DNA of 6,208 bases from Tenericutes bacterium 4572_104 (GTDB lineage: Bacteria > Bacillota_I > Bacilli_A > Izemoplasmatales > UBA5603). The notes below the pieces were generated by a model. The model saw nothing but the letters and a program-made list of their open reading frames with translations. It was not told where the DNA came from and did not search any database. The stretch spans positions 1 through 6,208 of the forward strand of contig NBLG01000032.1 of NCBI GenBank assembly GCA_002084435.1, given 5' to 3'. The position numbers and the translations under genes were made by a program. Below are positions 1-6,000 of this stretch, in pieces. Position 1 is the first letter of the stretch. The number at the start of each line of letters is the position of its first letter.

Positions 1-1080
1 TATGAAGATGCAAAAATTGCCGAAGTTTCTCAGTTAGGAAATGTAAGAATACTTGAGACTGCTGGAGTTCCAAGAATTCCTATTAAACCTAAGAAGATGA
101 TGAATTACCTTATTGGTGTTATTCTTGGTTTAGGTTTAGGTGTGGGTGCATCATTTTTAGCTCATTCAATGGACACAAAGCTTAGGACACTAGATGATAT
201 CGAAAGCTTCTTAAAATCACCAATAATAGGAACTATACCGCTGATTGATCTTCCTACTGGAGAACTTGATGAACTAAGGAATATGATAGACCATGCTACC
301 TCGGAAAGAAAAGAGAGACTCGAGAGATCTTTCCTTCAGATTAATGGACAGCTGATTTCTCATTACTCTCCTAAGTCACCAGTTGCAGAATCGTATCGTT
401 CTCTTAGAACTAATATTATTGCTAATAAGGCAACAGGACCTATGTCTTTCCTTGTTACTTCATCAAGTCCAAAAGAGGGTAAATCAACAACTGTTTCAAA
501 CACAGCTATAACACTAGCTCAAATGAACAGTAAAGTTGTTATTATCGATATTGATATGAGACGTCCAACAATTCATACTAAATTTGGTATTAAAAAAGAG
601 AATGGTGCAAGTGATTATTTAATTGATGATACCATTACTGTTGATGATATTGTGAAACCTTCAGGAATTTCTAACCTCGATATAATTACATCAGGTTTTA
701 TTCCACCTAACCCTTCTGAGTTACTCTCTTCAGATAGAATGGATAATTTCATTGCTGAGTTGAAATCAAAATATGATTATGTTATCTTTGATACTCCACC
801 TGTTATTGCGGTTACTGATGCTATTATTATGGCGAAAAAAGTAGACAAATTATTTTTAGTTTTAAGAGTAGCCCATACTGAAAAAGCAGTTTTAGGAAGA
901 GCTCAAGAGATTCTTGCTAATGTTAATAAAAAAGTAGATGGGTTTGTTGTGAATGGTATCAAAGTACAAAAATATTATAATAGGCATAAGTATTACTATT
1001 ATTACTATTATTACTATTATGGAGAACAAAATCCTACACCAAAGAAGAAAAGTTTATTCAGTCGCTTACGCAAAAATTAA
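1..1080 (+). CDS. Wzz-type polysaccharide co-polymerase / BY-family tyrosine kinase, C-terminal part (5' end outside window)
   Basis: The frame is open from base 1, so this is the last 359 residues of a longer protein. Residue numbers count from base 1. Residues 13-32 hold the GNVR motif and the proline-rich stretch (VPRIPIKPKK) that precede the second membrane helix of Wzz proteins; the helix is at about 37-56. A cytoplasmic BY-kinase domain follows: the ExxRxxR oligomerisation motif (130-136), Walker A SSPKEGKST (155-163), Walker A' VVIIDIDMRRP (179-189) and Walker B YDYVIFDTPPV (258-268). The tail has two tyrosines, then ten in a row (331-340), the expected autophosphorylation cluster, and ends in a basic segment. 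Such inner-membrane proteins control export and chain length of capsule or exopolysaccharide by cycles of tyrosine phosphorylation. All kinase motifs are intact. The methionine at 97 lies inside the protein, just before the helix, and is not the start. The last 62 bases overlap ispE. Confidence 0.93.
   Translation, partial: YEDAKIAEVSQLGNVRILETAGVPRIPIKPKKMMNYLIGVILGLGLGVGASFLAHSMDTKLRTLDDIESFLKSPIIGTIPLIDLPTGELDELRNMIDHATSERKERLERSFLQINGQLISHYSPKSPVAESYRSLRTNIIANKATGPMSFLVTSSSPKEGKSTTVSNTAITLAQMNSKVVIIDIDMRRPTIHTKFGIKKENGASDYLIDDTITVDDIVKPSGISNLDIITSGFIPPNPSELLSSDRMDNFIAELKSKYDYVIFDTPPVIAVTDAIIMAKKVDKLFLVLRVAHTEKAVLGRAQEILANVNKKVDGFVVNGIKVQKYYNRHKYYYYYYYYYYGEQNPTPKKKSLFSRLRKN
991..1020 (+). 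repeat. 9-base tandem repeat (TATTACTAT, 3.3 copies) encoding ten tyrosines
   Basis: Three perfect copies of TATTACTAT (991-999, 1000-1008, 1009-1017) are followed by TAT. In the kinase frame they read as ten consecutive Tyr codons (TAT/TAC). The final AT of the repeat forms the first two bases of the ispE ATG at 1019, so the repeat also occupies the place where an ispE ribosome-binding site would be. Gain or loss of a unit would keep the kinase frame and change the tyrosine count by three. Whether the number varies between strains is not known from this window. Confidence 0.9.
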
Positions 1081-1867
1081 TTTAATTTTAAATGTTGAAT
1101 CTAAGCTGGAAAGCGGTTTTAATAAAATTAGAACCCTTTTCAGTGAGATTGATTTGTATGATAGTTTAAAATATTCTTTGACAAAAAAGAGTTCAATTGA
1201 AGTTTGGTCAGATAGAGAAGAACTTTGTGGAAGAGAAAATCTCATTTATAAAGTTGCTGAATATTTGAAGAATAGATATTGTGTTAAAAGTGGTGTATAT
1301 ATTGAACTATATAAGCGTATCCCTTTAGCTGCTGGTTTAGGCGGTGGAAGTAGTGACGCAGCCAATGCGATTAAGTCTCTTAATCTTTTATGGGATTTGA
1401 ATTTAAGCAAGGCTGAATTACATGATGTGGCTGCCAGATTTGGTAGTGATATTAACTTTTTTTTAGAGGGAGGAACTGCTTGTGGTTTTAATCGAGGAGA
1501 AGTGATAGAGAGAGTTGAAGATGTAAATATCAAGAATATTCTTTTGGTCAATCCTAATATTGGAATTTCAAGTGGCGAAGCTTACAGTCTTATTAAAGAT
1601 AGAAGAAAGAACAAAAACTTTGAATCATACCTTCAAACTGGAGATATCCATTATCTCTTTAATGATTTGCAAGGTGGAATATTTAAGAAGTACCCTTTAG
1701 TGGAAGATATTGTAGAAGAGTTAACAAAATTAGGAGCAGAATTTGCTCAAATGTCTGGTTCAGGTTCTACCTGTTACGGAATCTTTTCTACAAGGGAAAT
1801 ACTAGAGGAAGCAGAGAGCTTTTTTAGAAGTAGAGGATACTGGGTAAATATTACAAAAACAATATAG
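1019..1867 (+). CDS. ispE: 4-diphosphocytidyl-2-C-methyl-D-erythritol kinase (IspE)
   Basis: IspE uses ATP to phosphorylate the 2-hydroxyl of CDP-methylerythritol in the MEP route to isoprenoids. It is a cytoplasmic GHMP kinase. The 282 residues match the usual length. Visible motifs are the N-terminal AYAKINL (16-22, active-site Lys19), the glycine-rich ATP loop PLAAGLGGGSSDAA (102-115), the catalytic-Asp segment GSDINFF (142-148, Asp144) and the third GHMP motif MSGSGSTCYG (255-264). The start is the ATG at 1019: the frame stays open upstream to 953, but that would add 22 residues read from the kinase's tyrosine repeat. No other ATG, GTG or TTG lies in frame before AYAKINL. No Shine-Dalgarno precedes 1019, so translation probably depends on ribosomes from the kinase gene, which it overlaps by 62 bases. 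Oddities are GFN where GYH is usual (33-35), and Asn for the usual Pro after GSDI. Confidence 0.93.
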   Translation: MENKILHQRRKVYSVAYAKINLILNVESKLESGFNKIRTLFSEIDLYDSLKYSLTKKSSIEVWSDREELCGRENLIYKVAEYLKNRYCVKSGVYIELYKRIPLAAGLGGGSSDAANAIKSLNLLWDLNLSKAELHDVAARFGSDINFFLEGGTACGFNRGEVIERVEDVNIKNILLVNPNIGISSGEAYSLIKDRRKNKNFESYLQTGDIHYLFNDLQGGIFKKYPLVEDIVEELTKLGAEFAQMSGSGSTCYGIFSTREILEEAESFFRSRGYWVNITKTI

Positions 1868-1880
1868 AATGGGAAGTGAG

Positions 1881-2828
1881 ATGTTTTCAAGACTAAAGAT
1901 TTTTTCCGGTAAGGCTAACTTACCGTTAGCAGAAGAGGTTGCAAGACATGCAGGTATTCCTCTTGGTGATATGGAGTCGAAGAAGTTTGCTAATGATGAG
2001 TCATTTATTAAGATAAATGATAATGTACGTGGTGCAGATGTATTTCTGATTCAACCTACTTGTTATCCAGTAAACGATAATTTGGTTGAGTTATTAGTCA
2101 TGCTTGATGCTTTCAAAAGGGCTTCAGCTCAAAGAATTACTTGTGTTATTCCTTATTACGGTTATGCGAGATCAGATAAGAAAGATCAACCTAGAGTTCC
2201 TATTACTGCAAAATTAGTTGCTGACCTACTTACAGTAGCTGGGGCAGATAGGATTATTACAGTTGATTTACATGCTGAACAGATCCAAGGTTTTTTTAAC
2301 ATTCCTGTTGATCATCTCTTCTCAATGACTACATTTGTAAGACATTTTAAAGAGCTTTCTCATGAAGAAGATTTTGTTGTTGTCTCCCCTGATTCTGGTG
2401 GTGCAAATAGAGCTAGAGCCTTTGCAAAAAGGTTGAATTGTGATTTAGCTATTGGCGATAAAAGAAGAAGTGGAAATGATGATAATACAGAGCTTTTAAA
2501 CATTATTGGTAATGTTGAAGGTAAGACTGCTATTTTATTTGATGATATTATTGACACAGGTGGCAGTTTATGTAAAGTGGCACATGCGTTGAAAAAGAAT
2601 GGTGTTACTAAGATATTTGCTGCATGTGCACACGGAATATTATCTGGTCCAGCGATCGAAAGATTAGAGGACTCACCAATAGAAAAGTTATTTATTACAA
2701 ACACTGTTCCTCTTAATGAGAAGAAGAGCAAGTGTGATAAAATTGTGCAATTGTCTATCGCTGAAATGTTAGCGATAGCTATAAAGAAAATTCATATTGA
2801 AGAATCACTAAGTATTCTTTTTAGATAG
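1881..2828 (+). CDS. prs: Ribose-phosphate pyrophosphokinase (PRPP synthase, class I)
   Basis: Transfers pyrophosphate from ATP to ribose 5-phosphate, making PRPP for purine, pyrimidine, histidine, tryptophan and NAD synthesis; cytoplasmic, usually a hexamer. The 315 residues equal the length of E. coli Prs. Motifs: NDNVRGADVFLIQ (46-58), the ATP flexible loop ARSDKKDQPR (96-105), VDLHAEQIQGFF (128-139, catalytic His131), the KRR catalytic loop (194-196) and the PRPP-binding loop DDIIDTGG (221-228). The start at 1881 is preferred because the purine-rich GGGAAGTGAG lies directly before it and it gives the family length. An in-frame ATG at 1869, one base after the ispE stop and without a visible ribosome site, would add four residues (MGSE). 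The ispE-prs order is common in proteobacteria. A 10-bp inverted repeat sits near the 3' end (2755-2778). Confidence 0.95.
   Translation: MFSRLKIFSGKANLPLAEEVARHAGIPLGDMESKKFANDESFIKINDNVRGADVFLIQPTCYPVNDNLVELLVMLDAFKRASAQRITCVIPYYGYARSDKKDQPRVPITAKLVADLLTVAGADRIITVDLHAEQIQGFFNIPVDHLFSMTTFVRHFKELSHEEDFVVVSPDSGGANRARAFAKRLNCDLAIGDKRRSGNDDNTELLNIIGNVEGKTAILFDDIIDTGGSLCKVAHALKKNGVTKIFAACAHGILSGPAIERLEDSPIEKLFITNTVPLNEKKSKCDKIVQLSIAEMLAIAIKKIHIEESLSILFR
2755..2778 (+). repeat. Inverted repeat / possible mRNA hairpin inside the 3' end of prs
   Basis: CTATCGCT (2755-2762) and AGCGATAG (2771-2778) are perfect complements. G2763 with T2770 and A2764 with T2769 extend the stem to ten pairs, leaving a four-base AATG loop. 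No T-run follows, so it is not a factor-independent terminator. It lies about 50 bases before the prs stop and 70 bases before the rplY start, where it could affect mRNA processing or stability. It may also be a by-product of the conserved C-terminal Prs sequence; function is inferred only from position and stem quality. Confidence 0.45.
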
Positions 2829-2847
2829 AAACGAAAGTGGAGGAAAA

Positions 2848-3456
2848 ATGGTTATTACAGTTAATGCTGAAACAAGAAAATTAGGCAAAAAGTCAGAAAG
2901 AAAAGACCTTAGAAAAGGTGGGTTAACTCCTGCGATTATTTATGGTCAAGGCAAAGTTGGAACTCCGGTTCAGTTTGTTACTAAAGACTTTATGAAAGCT
3001 TACAAGAAGAGTATTGGCGAATTAGCTATCTTTAACGTAAATTACAATGGTGAAGACCATCGTTGTATTCTTAAAGCTAAGCAAGTTCATCCAGTAAGAA
3101 GAGATTTTGTACATCTTGATTTCTTGTTGCTTAATCCTGGCCATGAAGTTACTTTATTACTTCCTATCAAATTCGTTGGTGAACCTGAAAGTTTAAAAGT
3201 TGGTGGATTCGTTGATATCCTTACTAGAAAACTTCAAATTACTTGTTTACCAAAAGACATCCCTGAAGATGTTGAAGTTGATATTTCAAATCTTGGTATT
3301 GGTGATGCTATTTATGTGAAGGATGTAATTATCCCTAATGTAAACATCAAAGATGCTGAAGATATTGCTCTTGTTATCATTCATGAGATCAAAGCAATTG
3401 AAGAAGACGAAGATGAAGAAGCAGAAGAAAGTGCTGTTGCTGAGGTTACTGAATAG
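2848..3456 (+). CDS. rplY: 50S ribosomal protein L25, long CTC/TL5 form
   Basis: Binds 5S rRNA in the central protuberance of the large subunit. The 202 residues make this the long two-domain (CTC/TL5) form rather than the short E. coli L25. Residues about 1-95 form the 5S-binding domain, recognisable from RKDLRKGGLTPAIIYGQG (18-35) and the HPVRRDFVHLDFL segment (81-93). Residues about 100-180 form the beta-rich C-terminal domain. A strongly acidic tail follows (EEDEDEEAEES), common in this family. A good Shine-Dalgarno GGAGG (2839-2843) stands four bases before the ATG, 19 bases after prs. The gene ends in tandem stops TAG TAA (3454-3459). The prs-rplY-pth order is classical in many bacteria (ctc in Bacillus) and supports the call. 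Confidence 0.95.
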   Translation: MVITVNAETRKLGKKSERKDLRKGGLTPAIIYGQGKVGTPVQFVTKDFMKAYKKSIGELAIFNVNYNGEDHRCILKAKQVHPVRRDFVHLDFLLLNPGHEVTLLLPIKFVGEPESLKVGGFVDILTRKLQITCLPKDIPEDVEVDISNLGIGDAIYVKDVIIPNVNIKDAEDIALVIIHEIKAIEEDEDEEAEESAVAEVTE

Positions 3457-3461
3457 TAAAG

Positions 3462-4037
3462 ATGAAACTTATAGTGGGATTAGGTAATATTGGAGAAAAA
3501 TATTCTCGAACCCGACATAATATTGGCTTTATTACTTTAGATAACTTTGCGAAACACCATGGCGTTACGTTTGAGAAAACAAAAAATTATTTCGTTGCTA
3601 AGTATGGGAATGCTATTCTCATAAAACCTAGAACCTATATGAATCTTAGTGGGCTTGCTGTTCAGAGCATCATGACTAAAAATAGGAATATTACTGATAT
3701 TCTTGTTGTTGTTGATGATATGGATTTGCAATTTGCCAAGATTAGAATTAGAAAAAAAGGTGGAACTGGTGGACATAATGGACTTAAGTCTATTTCATCG
3801 GCTCTTGGCTCTGGCGAATATGGCAGAATTAGGATAGGCATAGGCAGACCTAATTCAAACGATGTTAAACAATTCGTTCTTGATAGATTTAATCAAGATG
3901 AATTAAAGAAAATTAACATATTAAATGAGTACATGATAGATTTACTAGATAACTATATCTCTGATGATATTGGTTCTCTTTTGAATTTTAATAGTGCAAA
4001 TAATGTTACCTATTCCGAGAAAATCGGGATCAACTGA
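3462..4037 (+). CDS. pth: Peptidyl-tRNA hydrolase
   Basis: Cleaves the ester bond of peptidyl-tRNAs that drop off the ribosome, recycling tRNA; cytoplasmic, monomeric. The 191 residues are typical. Motifs: N-terminal GLGN (Asn9), TRHNIGF (17-23, catalytic His19), KPRTYMNLSG (55-64, Asn61), VVDDMDL (83-89, catalytic Asp86), GGTGGHNGLKSI (100-111, Asn106) and GRIRIGIGRP (121-130), all in family order. The usual Pro of GLGNPG is Ile here (residue 10). The start follows the rplY stop by five bases, and no Shine-Dalgarno is well placed (the nearest GAGG is about 16 bases away), so translation probably couples to rplY termination. The 3' end lies inside a possible RNA structure that covers the rpsF ribosome-binding site. 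There is no ychF after pth, unlike in many proteobacteria. Confidence 0.95.
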   Translation: MKLIVGLGNIGEKYSRTRHNIGFITLDNFAKHHGVTFEKTKNYFVAKYGNAILIKPRTYMNLSGLAVQSIMTKNRNITDILVVVDDMDLQFAKIRIRKKGGTGGHNGLKSISSALGSGEYGRIRIGIGRPNSNDVKQFVLDRFNQDELKKINILNEYMIDLLDNYISDDIGSLLNFNSANNVTYSEKIGIN

Positions 4038-4048
4038 CCATAGGGAGG
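4009..4048 (+). promoter_or_regulatory. Possible structured rpsF leader covering the Shine-Dalgarno (S6:S18 autoregulation candidate)
   Basis: A hairpin can form from CCGA (4015-4018) and TCGG (4024-4027) around a GAAAA loop, extended by a U-G pair (4014/4028) and two A-U pairs (4012/4030, 4013/4029). In a competing or outer pairing, CCTAT (4009-4013) matches ATAGG (4040-4044), whose GG belongs to the rpsF Shine-Dalgarno GGGAGG (4043-4048). This would bury the site. The structure includes the last pth codons and its TGA stop, so translation of pth would open it. Leaders of rpsF that bind the S6:S18 complex are known in bacteria. I cannot confirm the consensus here, and the stems are short. 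Confidence 0.35.
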
Positions 4049-4053
4049 AATAC

Positions 4054-4341
4054 ATGGTTAGAAATTACGAAAGTATGATAATTCTTGACGCTAAACTCTC
4101 ACCTGATCAAATTAGTGCTGTGATTAAAAAATATGCAGCTTTAATTACTGATAATGGTGGAGAAATTGTTAAGACTGATGATATGGGAAAAAAAGTTCTT
4201 GCTTACCCAATCAATAAGCTTACTGAAGGATATTACTACATTAATTACTTTACTATTGATACTGACTCAGTATCAGTTTTAGAAGATAATTACCGTATTG
4301 ATGAAAAAGTAATCCGTCATAATCTTTTAGTTGAAGACTAG
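4054..4341 (+). CDS. rpsF: 30S ribosomal protein S6
   Basis: Small-subunit protein that pairs with S18 on the 16S rRNA platform. The 95 residues match the family. Start MVRNYESMIILDAKL is the usual RxYE.x.I/L opening; GKKVLAYPINKLTEGYYYINYF (65-86) is the conserved second half, and RIDEKVIRHNLLV closes the domain with the conserved Arg and His-Asn. The ATG at 4054 is chosen over the in-frame ATG at 3994 because the strong Shine-Dalgarno GGGAGG (4043-4048) is five bases before it, and the family opening begins there. The extra 20 upstream residues would be read from pth in another frame. There is no long acidic C-terminal tail. It heads the rpsF-ssb-rpsR group; the last base pair of its TAG stop overlaps the ssb ribosome-binding site. 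Confidence 0.95.
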   Translation: MVRNYESMIILDAKLSPDQISAVIKKYAALITDNGGEIVKTDDMGKKVLAYPINKLTEGYYYINYFTIDTDSVSVLEDNYRIDEKVIRHNLLVED

Positions 4342-4349
4342 GAGATATT

Positions 4350-4898
4350 ATGGATTTGAGACTTCCAAGACTAAACAAAATTGTTGTTTCAGGTAGATTA
4401 ACCAGAGATGGAGAATTAAGATACACAAGTACAGGAACAGCTATCTTTAATTGTGGTATTGCCATAGATGAAGGGTATTGGGATAAACAGTCGAATCAAT
4501 GGGTGAATCAGCCTATCTTTATGAATGTCTCTTTATGGGGCTTACAGGCAGAGCGTATGAGTGCTTTGTTAAAAAAAGGTAGTCCTGTCGTAATCGAGGG
4601 TGGTTTAAGACAAAGTTCTTATACTACTAAAGATGGACAGAATAGAACAACTACAGAGATAAGAGCTGATAAAATTCAGAGCTTGGAGATAGTTAATAGA
4701 GGTGATAACGGTTCTTACAACAATGGTCAAGGTTCTAGTTATAATAATAATAGTGGACAAACTAATAATTATAATAACAATAATAGTAACCAACAACCTG
4801 ATAATCAAAATAGGAACCAAAATAGTAATCAGAGTAATACTCAAGCTCAACCGAAAAGACCTGAGCCTGATTTTATTAATGATGATGTCCCATTTTAA
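4350..4898 (+). CDS. ssb: Single-stranded DNA-binding protein
   Basis: Coats single-stranded DNA in replication, repair and recombination and recruits partners through its C-terminal tip; normally a homotetramer with one OB fold per subunit. The OB fold spans about residues 8-113 (LNKIVVSGRLTRDGELRYT at 8-26, FMNVSLWGLQAERMSALLKKG at 57-77 and the VVIEGGLRQSSY strand). Residues about 117-168 form a disordered linker almost wholly of Asn, Gln, Ser, Gly and Tyr. The end DFINDDVPF (174-182) is the canonical acidic tip. At 182 residues it is of normal length. The Shine-Dalgarno AGGAGA (4340-4345) overlaps the rpsF stop, four bases before the ATG, indicating coupling. The position between rpsF and rpsR is the arrangement known in Firmicutes and spirochaetes. 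Confidence 0.96.
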   Translation: MDLRLPRLNKIVVSGRLTRDGELRYTSTGTAIFNCGIAIDEGYWDKQSNQWVNQPIFMNVSLWGLQAERMSALLKKGSPVVIEGGLRQSSYTTKDGQNRTTTEIRADKIQSLEIVNRGDNGSYNNGQGSSYNNNSGQTNNYNNNNSNQQPDNQNRNQNSNQSNTQAQPKRPEPDFINDDVPF

Positions 4899-4913
4899 TA
4901 GCAAGGAGAAAAC

Positions 4914-5147
4914 ATGCTTTACGATAAAAAAAGAAAATATGGAAAGAAAAAATATTGCAGATTTTGTAAAAATCGCGACATTGAGATAAATTATAAAAAT
5001 AGTGATGTCTTGAAACAGTTCGTATCTGATGTTGGTAAAATTGAGCCAGCACGTCTTACAGGAACTTGTGCAAAACACCAAAGAAAATTATCAAACGAAA
5101 TTAAGAAAGCACGTCACATGGCGTTAATGCCATACATAGCTGACTAG
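4914..5147 (+). CDS. rpsR: 30S ribosomal protein S18
   Basis: Partner of S6 on the platform of the small subunit. The 77 residues are typical. Recognised from the basic N-terminus and CRFCKN (15-20), then the SDVLKQFVSDVGKIEPARLTG core (30-50), TGTCAKHQRKL (49-59) and the signature KKARHMALMPY (64-74). The CxxC pair together with CxxH in TCAKH suggests the zinc-ribbon type of S18, though zinc binding is only inferred. A strong Shine-Dalgarno AAGGAG (4903-4908) is five bases before the ATG. The stop TAG is followed, after one base, by the GTG of the next gene. Confidence 0.95.
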   Translation: MLYDKKRKYGKKKYCRFCKNRDIEINYKNSDVLKQFVSDVGKIEPARLTGTCAKHQRKLSNEIKKARHMALMPYIAD

Positions 5148-5148
5148 T

Positions 5149-6000
5149 GTGTTAAAAGCGGTTTTAACCACTTTTGTTGCTATAGTATCCCCCCTTTGGG
5201 GTTTGATCTTTTGGACAGTTAATATATGTGATTATATTAGAGAAGAGCTCAAAGATAAGAATATTCAATTCGCTATCTTTGCTGGAGTAATTATTACTCT
5301 TGCTCTTGTTTTAAAAATAGATATCGTCAGGATTTCGGATACCTTAATAGGTGTTGGAGTTGCCTCATTTATTTTTGTGCAACTCTACAAATCTCTCGGA
5401 TTTAATAGAGCGTTTACTGCTTTTGCTGGTTTTGAACTAATATATGGTTTCGCAAGGAAGTATATATTTCAAGAAAAGTTGATAGCTGGAATGAATCTAA
5501 CTAAAGATGAGTTATTGAAGAATCCTGAAGTAATAAAAGCTTATCCTAATTGGGAAACTGATTTTGCTAAAGTATCAGATTTTTATATCGATAATTTAGT
5601 GATTTTGTGGGTTCTCCCAATGGTTTCTGCATTAATTTTTGGATTGCTTCTAGCTAAGAAGCACCCAATAATGAAGTTCCAGGTTACAGCTTTTAAATTA
5701 CCGAGTTTTATGGTGTATGCTATAATATTAAGCTTAGGTTTAACTATTTTTAAAGAGACTAGATTTATTGGAATGCCTTTAGTTTGGACAAATATCTTGT
5801 TACTTGCTGTTCAAGGTTTTCCGATTGTCTTAGGTTGGTTTATAAAATCTACATATAATAGAACTTTATTAAGAATAATAAATTATATTGTAATGATCTT
5901 AACTTTTCACTTCATGTTTATCATGAGTGCATTTGTAGGATTATTAGATATATGGTTTAACTTAAAAAAAGGAATTAAAAATGAAAATAATATTAATTAG
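5149..6000 (+). CDS. DUF2232-like multi-span membrane protein
   Basis: A 283-residue integral membrane protein of unknown function. Hydrophobic segments lie at about 4-26, 40-57, 64-82, 87-104, 150-169, 182-200, 207-230 and 242-266, so roughly eight spans with one polar loop (about 105-148). The C-terminal pattern LLLAVQGFPIVLGWF followed by AFVGLLDIWFNLKK resembles the conserved end of DUF2232 (YybS-like) proteins, and genes of that family typically sit between rpsR and rplI, as here. The start is a GTG one base after the rpsR stop; there is no Shine-Dalgarno, and the next alternative start (TTG, codon 19) would cut the first span, so coupling to rpsR is likely. A 7-bp hairpin covers the start. 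The 3' end overlaps rplI by 20 bases. The family may belong to the wider ECF-transporter-like fold group, but no substrate can be named. Confidence 0.8.
   Translation: MLKAVLTTFVAIVSPLWGLIFWTVNICDYIREELKDKNIQFAIFAGVIITLALVLKIDIVRISDTLIGVGVASFIFVQLYKSLGFNRAFTAFAGFELIYGFARKYIFQEKLIAGMNLTKDELLKNPEVIKAYPNWETDFAKVSDFYIDNLVILWVLPMVSALIFGLLLAKKHPIMKFQVTAFKLPSFMVYAIILSLGLTIFKETRFIGMPLVWTNILLLAVQGFPIVLGWFIKSTYNRTLLRIINYIVMILTFHFMFIMSAFVGLLDIWFNLKKGIKNENNIN
5151..5168 (+). repeat. Small inverted repeat over the DUF2232 start codon
   Basis: GTTAAAA (5151-5157) and TTTTAAC (5162-5168) form a seven-pair stem with a GCGG loop. The last base of the GTG start is the first base of the stem. Six of the seven pairs are A-T, so the stem is weak, but its place could lower free initiation and favour coupling to rpsR. 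Function is inferred from position only. Confidence 0.3.

Noticed and set aside
953..1018. Upstream ATG at 953 as an alternative ispE start
   Set aside because: It would add 22 residues read from the tyrosine repeat in another frame (ITIITI), absent from IspE proteins, and increase the overlap to 128 bases.
1021..1033. GGAGA followed by an ATC codon at 1031 as a non-standard ispE start
   Set aside because: The spacing is plausible, but ATC initiation is very rare; the ATG at 1019 is a simpler choice. Kept only as a possibility to test.
1246..1551. 101-codon minus-strand open frame across ispE
   Set aside because: It lies wholly inside a well-supported gene and has no family features; antisense shadow.
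2360..2731. 123-codon minus-strand open frame across prs
   Set aside because: Complement of a conserved PRPP synthase sequence; no independent support.
2797..2826. TTGAAG ... TTAGAT as a possible promoter before rplY
   Set aside because: Poor match in the -10 box and a long spacer; such matches are expected by chance in AT-rich DNA.
4735..4830. AAT/AAC-rich tandem-like repeats
   Set aside because: They encode the ordinary disordered Asn/Gln linker of SSB; units are irregular and need no separate explanation.
4702..4989. 95-codon plus-strand open frame across the end of ssb and rpsR
   Set aside because: Out-of-frame reading of the AAT-rich SSB linker, giving Ile/Val repeats; no Shine-Dalgarno.
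4605..5081. 158-codon open frame on the minus strand
   Set aside because: It is the complement of the Asn/Gln-rich SSB linker and rpsR; low-complexity, Ile-rich translation with no recognisable motif or ribosome site.
5189..5210. CCCCCC-TTT-GGGG followed by T-rich sequence, resembling a terminator
   Set aside because: Only four pairs around a three-base loop, the T-run is interrupted, and it lies inside the first membrane-span codons (Ser-Pro-Leu-Trp-Gly) of an intact gene.
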